Part shown: piece by piece, positions 5,074 through 6,354 of the stretch
How the letters are laid out: the number at the start of each line of letters is the position of its first letter
Position numbering within the stretch: the first letter of the stretch is position 1
NCBI GenBank assembly: GCA_002688965.1
Contig: NZEE01000004.1
Coordinates: 1 to 6,354 of the forward strand
Length of the DNA: 6,354 bases
Source of the DNA: an archaeon
GTDB lineage: Archaea; Aenigmatarchaeota; Aenigmatarchaeia; GW2011-AR5; GCA-2688965
Reading direction: 5' to 3'
Notes under the pieces: generated by a model
Databases searched by the model: none
Seen by the model: only the letters and a program-made list of their open reading frames with translations
Told to the model about the DNA's origin: nothing
Made by a program: the position numbers and the translations under genes

Positions 5074-6354
5074 TTAGCTTAGTATAGTTTCATCATAGTT
5101 CTCAAACAAATATGTAATTTCTTCCTGAGACAATTCTCTATCCCATATAGCAAGTTCATCAACATATCCCTTATAATCTTTCTCTGATCCCCATGATAAC
5201 CAAGCAGTTGCAGGAATACCTCTTATATCACCAGATATTTCAGTTATACATTGAGCATCAACACATATTTTCATAATTCCCTGTATGTCATGGGTTTTAC
5301 GATATGTAAAAACAATATTATGCCATCCCCCATCTTCAGGTAAATATGGTCCTATAAGACGTCCCCATTGACCTGAACTTGGATCATTCCAAAGAGTTCT
5401 ATAATATTCCACCTCAACCCGTTTATCATTAAGTTCTATTCCAAAACCATAATAACTTGAACCTTCATTATCAAACAGATTTCTTTTAAGACCATACTCA
5501 GTTGGTTTTGTCCAAAGAGAAACTGTTATTAAATCATTAACATAATTAGTATCTGGAATTCTTGCACGATCGGGCGTGGAACCCATTATACCATCTAAAT
5601 AAATAGATTTCCCATATTTACTTTCATCTTCTAATGAAGCACCGTATTGTAATTCAAGTCTTTTACTTTCTACTTCATCCTCAACATAAATACTCTCAAC
5701 AAGTCCATCAAATTTCCAATAATTAAGCATATTTGGAGTTAAATCAATTATTTCACACACACCACTAATACACCATTCATCTACATCACAATTTGGATCC
5801 ATAGTAAAATCAGCAAGATTTTCAAAACCACACTCACCTGCAATACATGATGATATTTTACATACTTGTGTTGGACAAGCACTTGCATCAGTACCATCAG
5901 TGTATCCACACTCACCTGCAATACATGATGATATTTTACATGTTTGAATTTCACAATTACTAGGATCATCAACATTATCATAAGCACATTCACCACCACT
6001 ACACGATGCTAATTGACAATCTAATATAGGACAGGCATTTGCATCAGTTCCATCACTATAAACACATTTTCCCGTATCACAAGAAGCAGCTTGACATACA
6101 AATTGATCACAATCGCTGCCATCTCCACCTATAAGACATTCTACAATAGTAGTGGTAGTTGAAAAACTATAACTATCATCAATTAATCCATAATGTATTT
6201 CTACTGTAACGCCTTCAACAAATAAACCTTCTTCAGAAAAGGTTAAAGTACCAACTTGATCCTTTGGTATGGGTTCAAGAACATAATCATCAGGACTAAT
6301 TAAAACATTATCAATATAAACAGTTATATCAGATTCTGTAATTTCAGATAAACC
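5074..6354 (-). CDS. Secreted Cys-repeat and LamG-domain protein (5' end outside window)
   Basis: The frame is open from the right window edge to the TAA at 5074-5076, giving 426 visible residues; the N-terminus and any signal peptide are missing. The Met at 5802 is internal: the frame and the Cys repeats continue upstream of it. Residues 1-64 look like the end of an Ig-like beta domain, followed by a short Thr linker (66-69). Residues 87-189 hold four 26-residue Cys repeats, then a half repeat to Cys200. Residues 210-426 match the LamG/concanavalin-A-like sandwich: NYWKFDG at the start, SIYLDG, a WTKP strand, GGWHNIVFTY, and the typical GYVDELAIWDRELSQEEI near the end. LamG domains of this type usually bind glycans or proteins at the cell surface. 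No C-terminal anchor is present; the protein stops right after the LamG domain, so attachment, if any, must be N-terminal. Ligand unknown. Confidence 0.92.
   Translation of the reverse strand, partial: GLSEITESDITVYIDNVLISPDDYVLEPIPKDQVGTLTFSEEGLFVEGVTVEIHYGLIDDSYSFSTTTTIVECLIGGDGSDCDQFVCQAASCDTGKCVYSDGTDANACPILDCQLASCSGGECAYDNVDDPSNCEIQTCKISSCIAGECGYTDGTDASACPTQVCKISSCIAGECGFENLADFTMDPNCDVDEWCISGVCEIIDLTPNMLNYWKFDGLVESIYVEDEVESKRLELQYGASLEDESKYGKSIYLDGIMGSTPDRARIPDTNYVNDLITVSLWTKPTEYGLKRNLFDNEGSSYYGFGIELNDKRVEVEYYRTLWNDPSSGQWGRLIGPYLPEDGGWHNIVFTYRKTHDIQGIMKICVDAQCITEISGDIRGIPATAWLSWGSEKDYKGYVDELAIWDRELSQEEITYLFENYDETILS
5785..6096 (-). repeat. Four 26-codon (78-bp) Cys-rich repeats within the LamG protein
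   Basis: In the visible protein, cysteines fall at 87/92/97/108, 113/118/123/134, 139/144/149/160 and 165/170/175/189, so the first three units are strictly periodic at 26 residues and the fourth is stretched by three residues before its last Cys. Each unit reads roughly CxxxSCxxGxCxYxDxxDxxxC. Cys82 fits the last position of a decayed unit before the first. I do not recognise a named family. Confidence 0.85.
5828..5941 (-). repeat. Exact 36-bp direct repeat in Cys-repeat units 3 and 4
   Basis: The 36 bases at 5828-5863 and 5906-5941 are identical and are offset by exactly 78 bp. They code the CKISSCIAGECG segment of units 4 and 3. Identity at third codon positions points to a recent duplication or gene conversion. 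Confidence 0.9.

Noticed and set aside
5054..5083. Near-palindrome around TTCTAGAA between the convergent stop codons, as a possible bidirectional terminator
   Set aside because: The stem is short and imperfect, and there is no clear oligo-T tract on either strand.
5781..5999. Minus-strand 72-codon reading frame with a hydrophobic, repetitive product
   Set aside because: It is another frame of the 78-bp Cys repeats; its repetitiveness just mirrors them, and the Cys-rich frame runs open through the whole region.
5785..6096. Regular direct repeats as a possible CRISPR array
   Set aside because: The period is an exact number of codons (26), the frame is open throughout, and the variable parts code conserved Cys positions rather than unrelated spacers.

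Overview
The window looks like a piece of an AT-rich archaeal genome, most likely a DPANN-type lineage such as a woesearchaeote or pacearchaeote. The evidence is indirect. Promoters look archaeal, with TATA boxes about 25 bp ahead of a leaderless start or ahead of a short leader. One gene has a GAGGT ribosome binding site. The coded proteins are large and secreted, packed with N-glycosylation sequons, and one ends in a Thr-rich stalk plus a C-terminal membrane segment. No rRNA, tRNA or informational gene is present to fix the taxonomy.

Layout, left to right. (1) Positions 1-1388, minus strand: a membrane protein cut off by the window edge, with a signal peptide, an extracellular beta-rich part, one membrane segment and a basic Ig/DUF11-like domain after it. 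(2) 1431-4529, minus: a complete 1032-residue membrane-anchored subtilisin-like protease, lying 42 bp upstream of gene 1 and probably read with it. (3) 4530-4560: a 31-bp divergent promoter region in which both TATA boxes appear to be interleaved. (4) 4561-4878, plus: a 105-residue Cys-rich lipoprotein. (5) 4981-5064, plus: a very short gene for a 27-residue zinc-ribbon-like protein with three CxxC pairs and its own TATA box and Shine-Dalgarno site. (6) 5074-6354, minus: the C-terminal 426 residues of a secreted protein with an Ig-like piece, a Thr linker, four 26-residue Cys repeats and a C-terminal LamG-type domain. It converges on the microprotein gene with only 9 bp between the stop codons.

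How they fit together: five of the six items are cell-surface genes or their control region, so this is a surface/secretome locus. The protease and the downstream membrane protein may form a unit. The divergent lipoprotein may be co-regulated with the protease, because the two promoters share 31 bp and a 12-bp inverted repeat spans the region. The microprotein is the only product expected to be cytosolic. I see no mobile element, CRISPR array or structural RNA, and no clear evidence of a defined new multi-gene system. The most distinctive items are the 27-residue three-CxxC gene, the strictly periodic Cys repeats and the compact divergent promoter.
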